Shown: one piece after another, positions 1 through 11,857 of the stretch
Numbering within the stretch: position 1 is the first letter of the stretch
Layout of the letters: each line of letters starts with the position of its first letter
NCBI GenBank assembly: GCA_010093605.1
Contig: MU004186.1
Coordinates: 389,765-453,764 of the forward strand
Reading direction: 5' to 3'
Length of the DNA: 64,000 bases
Source: Lophium mytilinum
Taxonomy: Eukaryota > Ascomycota > Dothideomycetes > Mytilinidiales > Mytilinidiaceae
Program-made: the position numbers and the translations under genes
The notes under the pieces: model-generated
Databases searched by the model: none
Told to the model about the DNA's origin: nothing
Seen by the model: the letters and a program-made list of their open reading frames with translations, nothing else

Positions 1-2780
1 CTAAAGTAGTAGGCTAATTAGCCCCCCTAAAATAATACTTTTCTAGATAATAACTTCCGGCTAATAGCTAAGATAAATAGGCTAGAAGTATAGATTAAAA
101 GCTATATCTTCTATAACTTTAAGACTTTAATTTAAATTTAAGAAGAAAGTAAGGTAGTAGTAAGAGTAGTATATTTAAGACTATATAAGTAGTTTACTAT
201 ATCTTAAGAATATACTCTACTACCTATATAGAAACCTTCTTTATCTATAATAAACCTGCTAGTATATTTATCTATAATAAACCCCCTACTACTAGTACCT
301 AGCTACGCCCTTTCTATTTCTTTTACCGGGCAGCCTCTACTAATATAATTATCTACAACGCATCTATAGTAGCCTTAGTTATTACTAATAAATCTATAGT
401 AGAAACTAATACTCTAAGAAAGTAATTAATTCTAGGTACCGCAGGCTATATTTAGGTAGTAAGGCTAGTTATATATAATGCAGGTACTCTTACGCCTAGA
501 GGATTCTTTTAGCCCTTATTCTAGCCCCGGTAAGTAAAGCTAAATTATATTAACGCTAGAGAACTATCCTCTAGCTAGTAGTAGAATTACTACCTTATTT
601 ATATACTATTATATCTATAACCTCCCTAAGTAGTACCGGCTATAACCTTCTTTTATATCTCTAACTTATTAATAATAAGTTAAAAGCCCCCCCTCTTCTA
701 CTAACTACTAGTACTAGAACTAGCCGTCTCTAATAAAGCGTCCTAAGATAAAAGAAAAGAAGAAGGCTACGCCGGAGGAGGAGGAGAAAAAGATAACTAT
801 TACTATACCGCACGGAATAGTAACCTTTATTAGTAGTAATATCTCTATACTACCTATTATCTTAATTAATAGTACTTTAGGTATTATAAAGATTAAAGGC
901 GGATAGAAAGTACCTTAAGAAGTAGAAGTGTTTCTAATAATTAAGGAAGTTTCTATTCTACTTAAGTATTAGATTAATATATAGAAGTATAAAGAAAATC
1001 TAATATAGATAAAACTTAAGTAGAAGTATAGTAATTAGAAAGTAAGTATTCTTATTCTTATTAGAAATAAATACCCCCTCTCCTTAATAAATACCCCCTC
1101 TCCTTATTAGAGATAAAGGCTTATTTTTTATAGGTTTTTATAGATAAAAGAAGAGAGTTTAATAATAACCTTCTATTCTAGAAGTAGTATTCTACTATAC
1201 TAAAGAAGAAGAAGAAGCCTAAACTATTAAAATAGTCCCCTCTTTTTAACGCTATTAAGCTCTAGTAAAAGAAGGTTAATAAAAAAAATATAGAGAGAGT
1301 AAGAGCCTATTAGAGTAATAGTTTTAATAAGAAGTATCTCTATAGGTATAGCTTAAACTAGAGAATTAAATAAACCCCTTAAGTAATTATAGCTAAATTT
1401 AGGCGTAATATAGGTAGAGCCTTACCTTAAGATATTAAGAAGAAGAGGCAGAACGTTATTAAGAATAATAATAAGAATAATAATACTTAGATATTATTAT
1501 AAATAAATATAACTCTATTTAAATCTATATATATCTATATAGCTATAATATCTACTAAGTAACTTATTATAGATAAACTATATAGCCGTGCAGTATAATT
1601 ATATAGTATACTTATATAGTATACTTATATAGTATTACTATATAGTGTAGTATTTAGCTATAAGGTCTACTAAGCTACTTATTACTAATAAAGACTACTA
1701 GGCTCTTTATAGAATACTAATAAGGGCTAAGAAGTACTAAGGTATATTCTAGAAATATTTTAAATATTTAATCTTATATAGTAGAATATTAAGATCTCCT
1801 TTAATAGCGCGTTTAAGACGCACTAGATAAGATTTTAGTAGACTTTTTATATAAATAGAATTTTCTATTCTAATATAGATCTTAATATTCTAATACCTAG
1901 TTTAAGTATATACTAGATACCTAGCGTTTAGAATAAGTTAATATAGCGTTATAAAGCGGTAGAAAAGGGGGTAGATAGGCTATAGAAGGGAGAGAGTATA
2001 ATTTAGAGTAATTTTTATTTAAAATAAGGCTAAAAATACCTATTTTTTATAATTTTTACGCCTAATAAGCGGGTATATTAAATTAGGCACGTTTAAATTA
2101 TATATCTAGCTACTATCTACATTAGAAATAAGTTATATTAAACGCGTATACCCGTAGAGAGGGGGCTAATAAGGGGCTTAGCTGGATTTAATATAGTGGC
2201 CAGTGCGGGTATTAGTGCGTGCGCGGAAATATATTACCTTACCGCGCTAAGCCCGCACGCGAATATAATGCTAATACCTTACTGCTATAAAAATAATGCT
2301 AGTATAATGCTAGTATAATATTAACAGGTATATTCTTTTAAGTATTCTAGTAGTAGCCTATTATATAGACATTCTATTAGAAGTTAATAGGATTTTAGGG
2401 AGTATATAGTATTAGGGTAGCAGGGTTTTAGTAGTATATTACTAAAAATATATATTTTATTAAAAAATTATATTTAGGCTAAAACTGTATTTAGCTGCAA
2501 TACTGTATTTTAAGCCGGGTATTTTTAGCTACCCCTCTTTTACTCCCTCGGTAATGCTATATCTTTTGCCACACCAACGCTAAAAAGCTAGATCCTACTT
2601 AATAATTCCTCTTGTAGAAAGTTTACTCTAGACCGGTCTAATAGCTACGGTGCAACGGGCGGTTTGGTGGTGGGCACGGCTAGGGGGGTACCGCGGTGGG
2701 GTGCTAAAGTTAAAGCTTAGGTAATAGAAAAAAATACAAGCTTACGTAAGCTAGGGGAAAATTATGTTTATAAGAAAATT
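1..2780. repeat. AT-rich, RIP-like degenerate repeat tract
   Basis: The first ~2.5 kb is strongly AT-rich and dominated by TA. The dinucleotides CA and TG are nearly missing over long stretches (positions 1-300 contain almost none), whereas normal composition returns between about 2,450 and 2,800. Loss of CpA/TpG with gain of TpA is the known footprint of repeat-induced point mutation, which acts on duplicated DNA such as transposons. All six frames are broken by TAA/TAG, and I could not recognise a transposon family. Short internal repeats survive: a 20-bp tandem pair at about 1067-1106, a repeated TATATAGTATACT motif at about 1596-1650, and imperfect inverted GC-rich arms at about 2205-2280. 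The right boundary is approximate. The element's identity is unknown. Confidence 0.85.
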
Positions 2781-3083
2781 ATGTTCTAAAGAACACGTGT
2801 TAGGGGCTAAATACCATGTTAATATAACACTAATAATCTAAAACATTATTGTCCCATCTTATTACACTTGAAATCATATTGTATTCCAATAGGCAATGCA
2901 CATGATCTTCACACCCTGTTCGCGTAGCTGCTTGGCGCGGTAAGGTAGGAACGTCAAGATTACGGCTATCAACTTTACTTCAACCTCCACAGCATGCTGC
3001 CTAGAGTGCGGCAGGACCGCAATTTTGTGGTCGCATAACCTTGACCAATCTCTACCGCAGCCGTAAACGTGCCAGATCCCATC

Positions 3084-6000
3084 ATGCTCTCAGCATTCAC
3101 GGCCCGGCCGATTGTGGAGCTTAAGCAGCGGGACAAGTCGAAGATCGAATCGATCCTGGCCTACGGTAATCTCAACCTATGGCATTCCTAGGAGCAGCAC
3201 TAACTGATTAACACAGGTGACCGCGTGCTCGTCGGCCTCAACACCGGCTCCCTGCGAATCTACCGCGTTAACGAGGTCAACGAAGACGCCGACAAGCCAG
3301 AGCAGCAGAATGGCGACAACGAATCCAACCAACCCAAAGCGAAGCCTGCAGACCTACTCCGGGAAGAAGAGAAGTTCTCGCGCCGCCCGGTGCAGCAGCT
3401 TGCCATCATCAAAGAAGCCAACATCCTCGTCTCCCTCTCCGACAACTATGTTTCGATACACGACCTCCAGACCTACGCGCTGCAAGAGCGGTTGGAGAGA
3501 ACGCGGGGCGCGGCGACTTTCGCCGTTACTTCGAATATCGTGAAGGATCCTAGCACGGGCATACCTTCGATAGTGTCGAGGCTAGCGGTGGCGGTCAAGA
3601 GGAAGATTATACTGTGGACGTGGCAAGATATGGAGTTGTCAGATGAAGCGTCTGAGCTGACGCTGATTGCTTCGGTGAAGTCGTTGACGTGGGCGACGGG
3701 GACAAAGATTGTTGCCGGGATGGATCCGGGGTTCGTGATGGTGGATATTGAGAGCCAGGAGATTTCGGATATAAATAGACCAGGCGCTCCGGGGGAAGCT
3801 GGAGGTCAAGGTGGAACAAGATTTGGAGCGGTCACGTCTTCTGGGATGGGATATATGGGAATGGGAAGCTGGGTTCCGAAACCTATGGCTACTAGGCTTG
3901 GGGAGGGCCAAATGTTGCTTGGAAAGGACGTCAATACACTATTCATTGATACGGATGGGAATGCCCTGGACAAACGACAGTTTCCATGGGCGTCTGCCCC
4001 AGAGGCGATCGGATATTCGTATCCTTACATGCTGGCATTACAAGCTCCTGCAAAAGGTGGACTGGAAGTTCGCAATCCGGATACTCTCTCGCTCCTCCAG
4101 ACGATATCTCTACCGAACGCAAATTTCCTACACGTACCGCAGCCGAATATTAGTCTTGCTCATGCGGGTAAAGGCTTCTTGGTAGCAAGCGATCGATGCA
4201 TTTGGAGGATGGGTGCCCTAGACTACGATTCACAGATCGATGAGCTTGTTCTAAATGGCAGATATGACGAGTCGGTTAGCCTGTTAGGTATGCTCGAAGA
4301 TACTCTTCTGAAGGACAAGGTCGGTAGGATACGAGAGATCAAGATGCTTAAGGCGCAAGGCTTGTTCGATTTGAGAAAGTACCGGGAGTCCCTCGAACTG
4401 TTCTCGAATGCGGAAGCGCCACCTGAGCGAGTCATCGCGCTCTACCCAAAAGTTATTGCGGGTAGTCTTGCAGCTACGGAACATGTTGAAGAAGCCGGGG
4501 AGGAAGCAGATGACGAAAACACTAATGGTGAACCCAGTGTTGAGAGTAGTAAAACTATTCCTACGCCTGCGTCTTCCCTTGGTCGGTCCATGATAAGCAA
4601 GTTCATAGCTGAGCAGAAGAAGGCAGACTCGGACTCTTCTTCCTCAAAATCGGTGAAGGTAGTCACTGATGGCAGTGATACGGCAAGCATTAAAGCGAAA
4701 GTGACAGAGACCTTGACGAGCGAAAAGCCCTTGGGTAAGTAATGTCTCTAGAACGATGATGCATCTACTGACAGCATTACAGAAGGTAAAGACTTGACCA
4801 AGGCTGTTAACGAGCTTCGTGCGTTCCTAGCACAGACTCGAGTCAAACTAAAACGATTTATTAATACCGATGGAACGCTCAAACAACCGCTTCAGGAGCC
4901 CAGCGAGAGCCAGTTGGAAGACTTCAAGCCTGGATTCTGGAAATACATCATGGAGCCACCTTCGCCTGGACAGGGTGACTGGACGGTCAAACTCCGCGAA
5001 GTTGCGGAGTTGGTGGACACAACGCTATTCCGAGCCTACATGCTTGTGAGCCCAAGTTTAGCTGGCCCGTTGTTTCGCCTGGACAACTTCTGTGATCCCG
5101 AAGTTGTCAACGAGAAGCTCTACGAGAGCGGCCGATACAGCGATCTCATCGACTTTCTACATGGGAAGAAGCTACATCGAGAAGCTCTTGAGCTCCTTGC
5201 CAAATTCGGACGGAATGACGCCGACGGTGAAGTAGCACCAGCACTGAGAGGTCCGCATAGGACTGTGGGCTATTTGCAGCAGCTGCCGCCCGAGATGATT
5301 GATCTCATCCTCGAGTTCGCGGAATGGCCCCTCCAGGTTGATCCTGACCACGGCATGGAGGTGTTCCTTGCCGATACCGAGAACGCTGAAACATTGCCGC
5401 GAGGGAAGGTTTTAGATTTTCTGCACCAAATCGACCTCAAATTGGCTGTGAGATATCTTGAGCACATTATCGAAGAGCTGAACGATCCCGAGCCCGACTT
5501 CCACCAACGACTCATTGATCTATATCTGCAGCGACTGAAAGCCGGGCAGGATGCGTTTGATGACGATGAAGAACGGCAAGAATGGCTAAGGAAATTACAA
5601 TCATTCCTGAAGAGCAGCTCCCAATATACAAAAATTCGTGCATTTAGAGAATTGCCTACAGATGGTAAGCAGCTACTCCCATGAAGAAGCAACATGTCCC
5701 AGCTAACCCTTCCCTTCCAGACCCCGATTTCTACGAATCCCGCGCCATCGTCCTAAGCAAAATGGACCAACACAAACAAGCTCTCCAAATCTACGTGTTC
5801 CAAATGAAAGACTACCAAAAGGCCGAAGAGTACGTGTCCTCCCCTTGAACCCTCACCCGCCCCTTTTCCCCAATCCAAGTACTGATTCTCACACAGATAC
5901 TGCAACCAAACCTACCTCACAGCCCTCCAACCCTCCGCCCCTACCTCTACTACCGCCCACGCCACCGCCCGCGGTATTGCACCCACCATGGACCCCGAAG

Positions 6001-6506
6001 ACGCCGAACCTACAATCTACCACACCCTCCTCTCCCTCTACCTCTCCCCGCCGCCCCCGCACACCCCCAACTGGGCCCCTGCCCTCTCCCTCCTCTCCCG
6101 CCACGGCGCCCGCCTCCCCGCGTCCACGACGCTAGACCTAGTCCCCCAGTCCCTCCCCGTAAAAGAACTAGAGAGCTACTTCCGCGGCCGCATCCGCAAC
6201 GCGAACAGCGTGATGAACGAAGAACGTATCGTCGCGAGGCTACGAGGCGTGGAGAAGGTAGAGGTCGAAGCCGCGCTGTTGCTTGGCGAGGAAGGGAAGA
6301 TAGGCGGACGGAATCGTAGGGTGTTGGTGGGTGAGGAGCGGCATTGTGCGGTGTGCCATAAGCGGTTTGGGGGTGCGGCGATCAGAGTGTATCCGGATGG
6401 GAGTGTGGTGCATAGCGGGTGTTTGAAGGGGAGTGTGGGGCGGAAAGGTGCTGGAGGAGGGGTTGGGGGGATGGTGGAGGGGGGGAGGCGGGGAGGGTGG
6501 GGATAA
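3084..6506 (+). CDS. vps39: Vam6/Vps39, HOPS vacuolar tethering subunit
   Basis: Five exons: 3084-3165, 3217-4734, 4783-5664, 5721-5829, 5897-6506, phases consistent, giving 1066 residues. Vps39 is a HOPS subunit that binds Rab7/Ypt7 and drives vacuole/late-endosome fusion. The N-terminal part is a citron-homology (CNH) beta-propeller-like region. The middle has the helical clathrin-type repeat region (about residues 400-800, split by an acidic Ser-rich linker). The C-terminus carries the Vps39 domain-2 signature with a Cys/His pair (HCAVCHKRF, then VVHSGC). The start was chosen because MLSAFTARPIVELK is the typical family N-terminus and its codon phase joins exon 2 correctly. The fourth intron uses the donor GTACGT at 5830; reading through it would hit a stop. 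The extreme C-terminus is a Gly/Arg-rich tail. It is the first intact gene next to the RIP-like tract, about 300 bp away. Confidence 0.93.
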
Positions 6507-7132
6507 GAGGGGTGTAAGTAGAGTATGACATGGGTCAATTCAATTTCTATGATCTGATTTAGGGTGTCTGGCAATACGGAAGCCGAATCGCGTGTAGGTC
6601 TCATGATAACCCCTCGGACATGTCAAACTGAGAACCCTTCTTAGAGTCTGATACAGAGTGTGGGACAAAGACATGCCAAAAACGAGTCCAGATTGCACGG
6701 ACTAGCTCCTATTATATCTCAGCCATCTCAACCTACTCGAATCCTATGTTCTGATTTCCAACACTCGTCGCGCAGCAACTGAGATCCCGTCTCATGCAGA
6801 ACGTACCGCAAGAACGAAACAAATCCCGCTTGTGAATCGCACGGTCTGCCTCACGCCCATTCCATCACACAACGTCGAAACTCATTCTCCTCACTAGATA
6901 GAACCTTCAAGCCGCGCCACAATCGACATCGACGAGTGATTCTGTTTCCGCATGCGCAGACACTTGCTAGCCCGGAATCCAGCAAGAAAGCGCGTAGGGG
7001 TTGGGACCCTGACTTCAACCGCAAAACATCTCTCCGCCTACTCTCCTCAGAGGGACAAAACCACATCCCCTGCCCCTCGCAAACTTACCTCTAGCATCCC
7101 GTCCCCATAAGCAGCGTGTCAACTCTACCTCT
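6507..7132. other. Intergenic, no supported gene
   Basis: This is the 3' side of VPS39. Only short overlapping open frames are present, none with conserved-looking protein or splice structure. No tRNA-like fold or repeat was noticed. Confidence 0.5.
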
Positions 7133-7660
7133 CTAAGCCCGGCAAACCCCCGCTAGCCGCGCAGCCGCCAGCGCCCGTCCGTGGAGCACGCGATACCTCC
7201 GCCTCACGCTCCCGCCATCCCCTCTTTTAGCTCCGCAGGTCCAGGACGCCAGGGCCTCATCGAGCAGAGCCAGCAGCGCGGTGAGGGTGGCGCAGGGAGG
7301 AAGAGTTGCTGTAGCGGAGAGGGGGTAGTGGCGCGCCCATGTGGATGTTTCTATAGGAGGGGTAAGGGATAGAGGGGATGTTCTGCCAATTGGGGCCGAC
7401 AGGGCGCTGCTCGGGGCGCGGTGGGTTGGGTGTCGGTTTGCGTAGGGGTCGGGTTTGAGATGGCCGGAGGACGTGCGGATCAGAGGGTGGGGAGGGGCTG
7501 TGGGGGTGAGTGCTGAGCCGTCGAGGTTGCGGAGGTGGGCGAGGATTATGGGAGGGGTTGGGGGTGGGTTGGGTGCTGGTTGGGGAGGTGAGTGGTGCAT
7601 GGTAGTGTTTGAGGGGGTGAAGGTGTGGGAGCGCGAGTTGGAGGGTTTGGTGAGCGGCAT
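7133..7660 (-). CDS. Hypothetical proline-rich protein
   Basis: A 175-codon open frame, Pro/Ser/Thr-rich in its first half, with an Ala/Arg-rich end. I do not recognise a family, signal peptide or membrane segment. A possible conserved-looking core is IILAHLRNLDGSALTPTAPP at about residue 38. An internal Met at about residue 21 is an alternative start. The opposite strand and other frames are also open because the DNA is locally GC-rich, so chance openness is possible. It lies alone between VPS39 and the MFS gene, transcribed in the same direction as the latter. Confidence 0.3.
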   Translation of the reverse strand: MPLTKPSNSRSHTFTPSNTTMHHSPPQPAPNPPPTPPIILAHLRNLDGSALTPTAPPHPLIRTSSGHLKPDPYANRHPTHRAPSSALSAPIGRTSPLSLTPPIETSTWARHYPLSATATLPPCATLTALLALLDEALASWTCGAKRGDGGSVRRRYRVLHGRALAAARLAGVCRA

Positions 7661-7974
7661 AAGAATGTATAAGTGATGGGATCAAATAGCTCTATTTCTT
7701 TGACTGTGTTGGTGATAAAGAAATGGGGTAAGTGAGACTGGTTTGAGGTATTTGGTGTTTGCCCGAATTTGGTAGACTATCGGGTTTGAAGGTACTTCCT
7801 TCTGCATTGCCTTTGTGTAGGGGCATGCTGGGCAGACTTATAGAGGTGTAACCGCACACTTTTCTTTCATCTCTTGATCCTAGCTCCAGCTTTTATGCCA
7901 AAGCCTCTTAGGCCTTGCGTATGTAAACCTTTTAATCTCAGCGTGAAGAAGCTAGGACATCTTCAACTAACCTT

Positions 7975-9856
7975 TCACTCCTGCTTATGCCTCTGCATAT
8001 TCTTCCGCGACAAAATCGTGAGCACAACACCCAGGCCCGCAAACCCAGCGCCCAGCCACCACGCAGAGCGATACCCTTTCAACGTATCTCTCCCATGATC
8101 ATTAGTAGAAACCTCGATATTACCACCAAAAGCCAGCCCCAAGCCAATCGAGTAGTTCACGACCGTATTGATGAAACTCCCCGCTGCTCCCTGCTGCTTT
8201 TTCGGAACCTGATCACTCACGATCAAGCTTGCGCTCGCGAAGCTGAGGTCGGGGCCAATAGAGACGAGGATAGTGAGCGGGAACGTCATTGGCCAGTAGG
8301 ATTGGTTGACGGGCGTTAATGCAAGTAGAACCTGTGAAACGCAGAAGAAGCACATGGATGCAAGGAAGACGGTCCATGCCGGGACTCGTGGTAGGAGGTA
8401 CACGGCGGTTGCTGCCGCAAAGGCACCGCATGCCGCGCAAGGGATCAGCTAAGGGCTTTAAGCTACGTGAAAATAGTGGTGGGTAGACTAGAAGTTGTAC
8501 CTGAAGACACAGCTCCATCATGGAGACGCCACGCAGGCGCATTAGACTTCATGTTCGTCAGCTTGAGGCACTTTTGGGAATAATATTGCCCTTACAATTG
8601 GGGTTCGTAATATTGAAACATTCCGAAGCTCATCCATCCACATGCCAGGCTGACAATGACAGCAGCGAAGGCCGGTTCTGTGAACATCGACATGGGCATG
8701 ACGGGCTCTTCGATGCGATTTTCAATCAAGACAAACAGGATTATGAGCAACAAGCCTACTACAAGTAGGGTAGGTATGTATGCAGCTGCCCAGCCAAAGA
8801 GTGGAGCCCCGCTGTTGGGCTGTTGTTAGCAGGTTTGACGAAAGCACCTTTTCAGATACATACTTAAAAGCGAAGAAAATGAGAACGAGCCCGGATATTC
8901 CGACCAAGCTACCCAACCAATCGAACGATCCTCCATGGCTAACATTCAGCTCGGAGGGGATAACGAACCAGGCTGCAGCGGTCATGAATAGGCAGAGGAA
9001 GGTCATGCTCCAGTACGTCCATCTCCAATCGTCGGCGAACTGGGTAAAGATGCCACCCCATGTCAGACCTAAGACGTAGCCTCCAGGGGCGACAGCGCCA
9101 AAGAGGGCGAACGAGAGGTTCTTCTTGAAGCCAGGCGGGAAGGCGGTGCCTAGCAGCGCGGATGCATTCGGCATCAGCGTTGCAGGGCCAATACCCATCA
9201 GAGCACGGAAGACATCGAAAAGGACCGCAGATTGAACATAGCCACAGAAGCCACAGAGGACGGAGAAAACAGCAAGCCAAATCCACCCAATCATCCAAAG
9301 AGTCTTGATCCCGTAGATATCACCCAGTCTTCCAGTGACAAGCACAAAAGCTCCCACGGTAGTACTGTGCCACTGTCAGCCTAGCACAGTTGTAGCGGTA
9401 AACAACTAACCTATAGCTCGCGACAAACCAGCTTTCCTGCACTTCACCGACTCGAAAGGTGTCAGCAATGCTGGCGGCTTGAATGATGGTGTTGCCTAGA
9501 TTCATTTGCTTGCCAATGTCAGCCGCATGAGCGATGCCTGGTTGCAAGGCATGGGGAGGATCAGAAACTTGCTAGGTCAAAGAGCTTACAGTAAACAGTT
9601 GAGCCATGATTACGACTAATATGAAGGTCATTTCATGCCAGGTACCCTTGAAATGCGACTCTGTGCTGCCTTCCCGAGACACAGTCTCTGGCGACGTATC
9701 GGAGGCAAACGGGTAGGCCTCGTCAAGTGGCGGTGTATCCAGAGAGCTGTCATTTTGCTTGCGCTCGTCTCGAAGAGGTTCTAGCTGAACCGGTGAAGGT
9801 GGTGTCGGTTGGGAGATGCCTTGACTAGCATGGGTCAATGTGGATGTACGCGACAT
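7975..9856 (-). CDS. MFS drug:H+ antiporter, DHA2/Atr1-like
   Basis: Six exons on the minus strand: 9856-9590, 9508-9411, 9364-8864, 8811-8596, 8546-8501, 7975-8448, giving 533 residues with consistent phases. The family exports small toxic molecules across the plasma membrane using the proton gradient. A hydrophilic Ser/Pro-rich N-tail of about 75 residues precedes the first membrane segment (MTFILVVIMAQLFT). The loop after the second segment contains the MFS motif GRLGDIYG. The many hydrophobic helices fit the 14-segment DHA2 group, but I did not count them rigorously. Exon 5 is only 46 nt and was placed by phase and by continuity between the FGMFQYYEP segment and LIPCAACGAF. The first intron ends at the second possible AG (GGCAAG at 9509), because the earlier AG breaks phase. 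Substrate is unknown. No biosynthetic cluster lies nearby to suggest one. Confidence 0.9.
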
Positions 9857-10558
9857 GGTATGCCTTGGTGTGCAAGGCGGATGTTTGTCTTGAGGCAGAA
9901 TTGATGTTGGGATATCGTTTCATTGATAAAAGTACAGCGGTGGGGGCTGGCCATGCTGTCTCAGCCATCAATAATATTTCAAGTCGGTCCTTTTGAGGAG
10001 ATGCCCAAGCATGTATAAGAAATAAAAGCGCGGGAAGCCTCCGCTGCTCCACTAGTGGATTTACAGCTCGCTAATCGCACGTCATGGTGGCAGGGATCTG
10101 TATATAATTTTTTTTGTGGTATTCGGCACTTGATAGAAAATATATAACGTGGTAGAACAAATCTATTGGATTAATTCCAGTATGCTGAGATTTTCTCAAC
10201 GAAAGCCGAGACTCGAGTAGATACAGAGGCTGCTAGAACTCTTTGGACAACAACGAACATAGCAGCTCAGCGAAGTCGAGACAAACGCGCTCGTTCGCAT
10301 CAGCAGCTCGACCACCTAATCCAACGCTATGCAACTGGCTCCCAAGACGTCGCTGACATTGTGTATCCCGGAAATCGACACGCCAACGCCTGGATATCAT
10401 GCCCACTCATATCCTCATGCGGCAGATATAGACCAAAACAAAGACCTCCTTTTACGTAACGTGATCTGCCAAACATGCGAGACAGAAATAGTCATCCCAC
10501 TCCACGGTGGGGGGCAAGTGAACGCCAAAGAGTGATGGAGATAAAAACGAGCTTTTGT
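9857..10558. other. Intergenic: MFS upstream region and 3' side of Utp12 gene
   Basis: This region should contain the promoter of the minus-strand MFS gene. A TATA-like ATATAATTTTTTTT stretch lies near 10100. A 68-codon open frame on the plus strand (10329-10535) has no recognisable features and is not called. Confidence 0.4.
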
Positions 10559-11857
10559 TTAATTTCGGCGCAAGGCTTTCGGGCGTGCGGTTCGCATCGA
10601 CTCTTCTTCACTCCCTGAGATGTCCTCTGAGTCGCCCAGCTCCACGTCGCTTTCGATCTCTGATTCTGACCCTGACACGTCGTCGCCCGAGTCGTCATCC
10701 GTCTCCTCTGCCTCGTCGTCAATCAGGTCCTCAGAGTCTTGGCTGTCGGCTTCCGAATCGCTGACGTCGTTCATCGTTGTAGGCATTTCATCCCCTGAGC
10801 TGTTGATGTTGTCGAGTTGCTCAAGTATCAAGTCTTTCCTCGTCACAGGCTGCTTTTGAGCTTCCTCCTCTCTCGATTCGACGTAGATCACAGGCTCGTC
10901 GTCTTCGTCCACCATGGCCGCGCGGCTTTGGATGTCTTCCCTAAGAGAAACCTGAGCTTTCAGCATGTCGAGCCTGCCCTTGAGGGACAGGAGTGGCTGC
11001 AAGCCGCTCGCACGCTGTTTGAGCACGCGGTTGAGGTCTGTGAGCTGCTTGACCACTTTGGGCTGGCCAGCAAGGTATGCGCCGTGTGCAATGATTACCC
11101 ATTGCACCCACACCATGAGATGCCCGGCCCGCCCAGGTCGTTTGTGTAACCGCTCGGCGAGTTTCTGCAGCAGATTTGCGACTAGATTCGACGGGAGCCT
11201 CTCCACAGTGTTCCGCACGCTGTCGAGTTCGTTGAAGCGGAAGCATGATTCGAGTAAGTATCGGTCGTTGGTTTTTAAAGCTTGGGTGAGGACGGTGCCG
11301 AGAGAGGCCCCAGAGGGAGCAGAGAGGTGTCGTTCAGCGGGCAAAGTGGCGACGGCGTTGAAGTCGGCGTGGGGATCGATGTAAGAGGCCTGGACGTCAA
11401 TCACGTCTGGCGCGTGTGCTCGGAGGAGCTCTCCGAAGGTGGGCTCGGTGGCAGCGTCGACGTCGTCATTCTCAAGATTCTTGGTCGTAGGTGCATCCTC
11501 CTCAGCTCCCACTTGTGCTCCAGCCCCAGTGTCGTCCTGTTCCTCCTCCTCGTCGCCGTCAGAGCTGTCGTCGTCGCTGTTCTCCTCGCCGCTACTTATT
11601 ACAATCTCTTCTCTGACCACGTCCTCCATGGCATCGTCTCCGTGGCGGCCACCGTCGCCCACTGCCATGACTGTCCTCGACTCATCTGCCCGGTCCTGCC
11701 GTACACTGTGCACACCGTTCGTCTTCGCGGAAAATTGGGGCTTTTTGCCGTGCGTGCCGTTGACGAGGCCTTCGAGGCCGGACGAAGGAGGTTCTTGGGA
11801 CAGCTTGGCCCGTTTCGAGGGCGGCTGCGAGGTGCCCTGGGGGCGTGGGCGCGACAT
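10559..11857 (-). CDS. Utp12-domain small-subunit processome protein (Utp5-like)
   Basis: Single exon, 432 residues from the Met at 11857 (MSRPRPQG). The frame stays open upstream to 12118, but that part lies in the shared promoter region. A Utp12-type helical domain occupies about residues 180-290 (LGTVLTQALKTNDRYLLESC, then HLMVWVQWVIIAHG, LSLKGRLDML). It is flanked by a Glu/Asp/Ser-rich segment (about 85-125) and a very acidic tail ending in a basic KALRRN. Utp12 domains occur in t-UTP/UTP-B proteins that assemble on the 5' external transcribed spacer of pre-rRNA in the nucleolus; Utp5/WDR43 is the closest type. The yeast Utp5 N-terminal WD40 propeller is absent and no WD40 repeats are encoded upstream. 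It is divergently arranged with BDF1. Family assignment is firm, exact orthology less so. Confidence 0.82.
   Translation of the reverse strand: MSRPRPQGTSQPPSKRAKLSQEPPSSGLEGLVNGTHGKKPQFSAKTNGVHSVRQDRADESRTVMAVGDGGRHGDDAMEDVVREEIVISSGEENSDDDSSDGDEEEEQDDTGAGAQVGAEEDAPTTKNLENDDVDAATEPTFGELLRAHAPDVIDVQASYIDPHADFNAVATLPAERHLSAPSGASLGTVLTQALKTNDRYLLESCFRFNELDSVRNTVERLPSNLVANLLQKLAERLHKRPGRAGHLMVWVQWVIIAHGAYLAGQPKVVKQLTDLNRVLKQRASGLQPLLSLKGRLDMLKAQVSLREDIQSRAAMVDEDDEPVIYVESREEEAQKQPVTRKDLILEQLDNINSSGDEMPTTMNDVSDSEADSQDSEDLIDDEAEETDDDSGDDVSGSESEIESDVELGDSEDISGSEEESMRTARPKALRRN

Noticed and set aside
9320-9547. In-frame extension of MFS exon 2 through 9509-9547
   Set aside because: Including it needs an 18-nt intron or breaks phase; splicing at 9509 gives the conserved AQLFTQMNLGNTII junction.
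10329-10535. 68-codon plus-strand ORF near the MFS promoter
   Set aside because: Short, no motif, no splice or context support.
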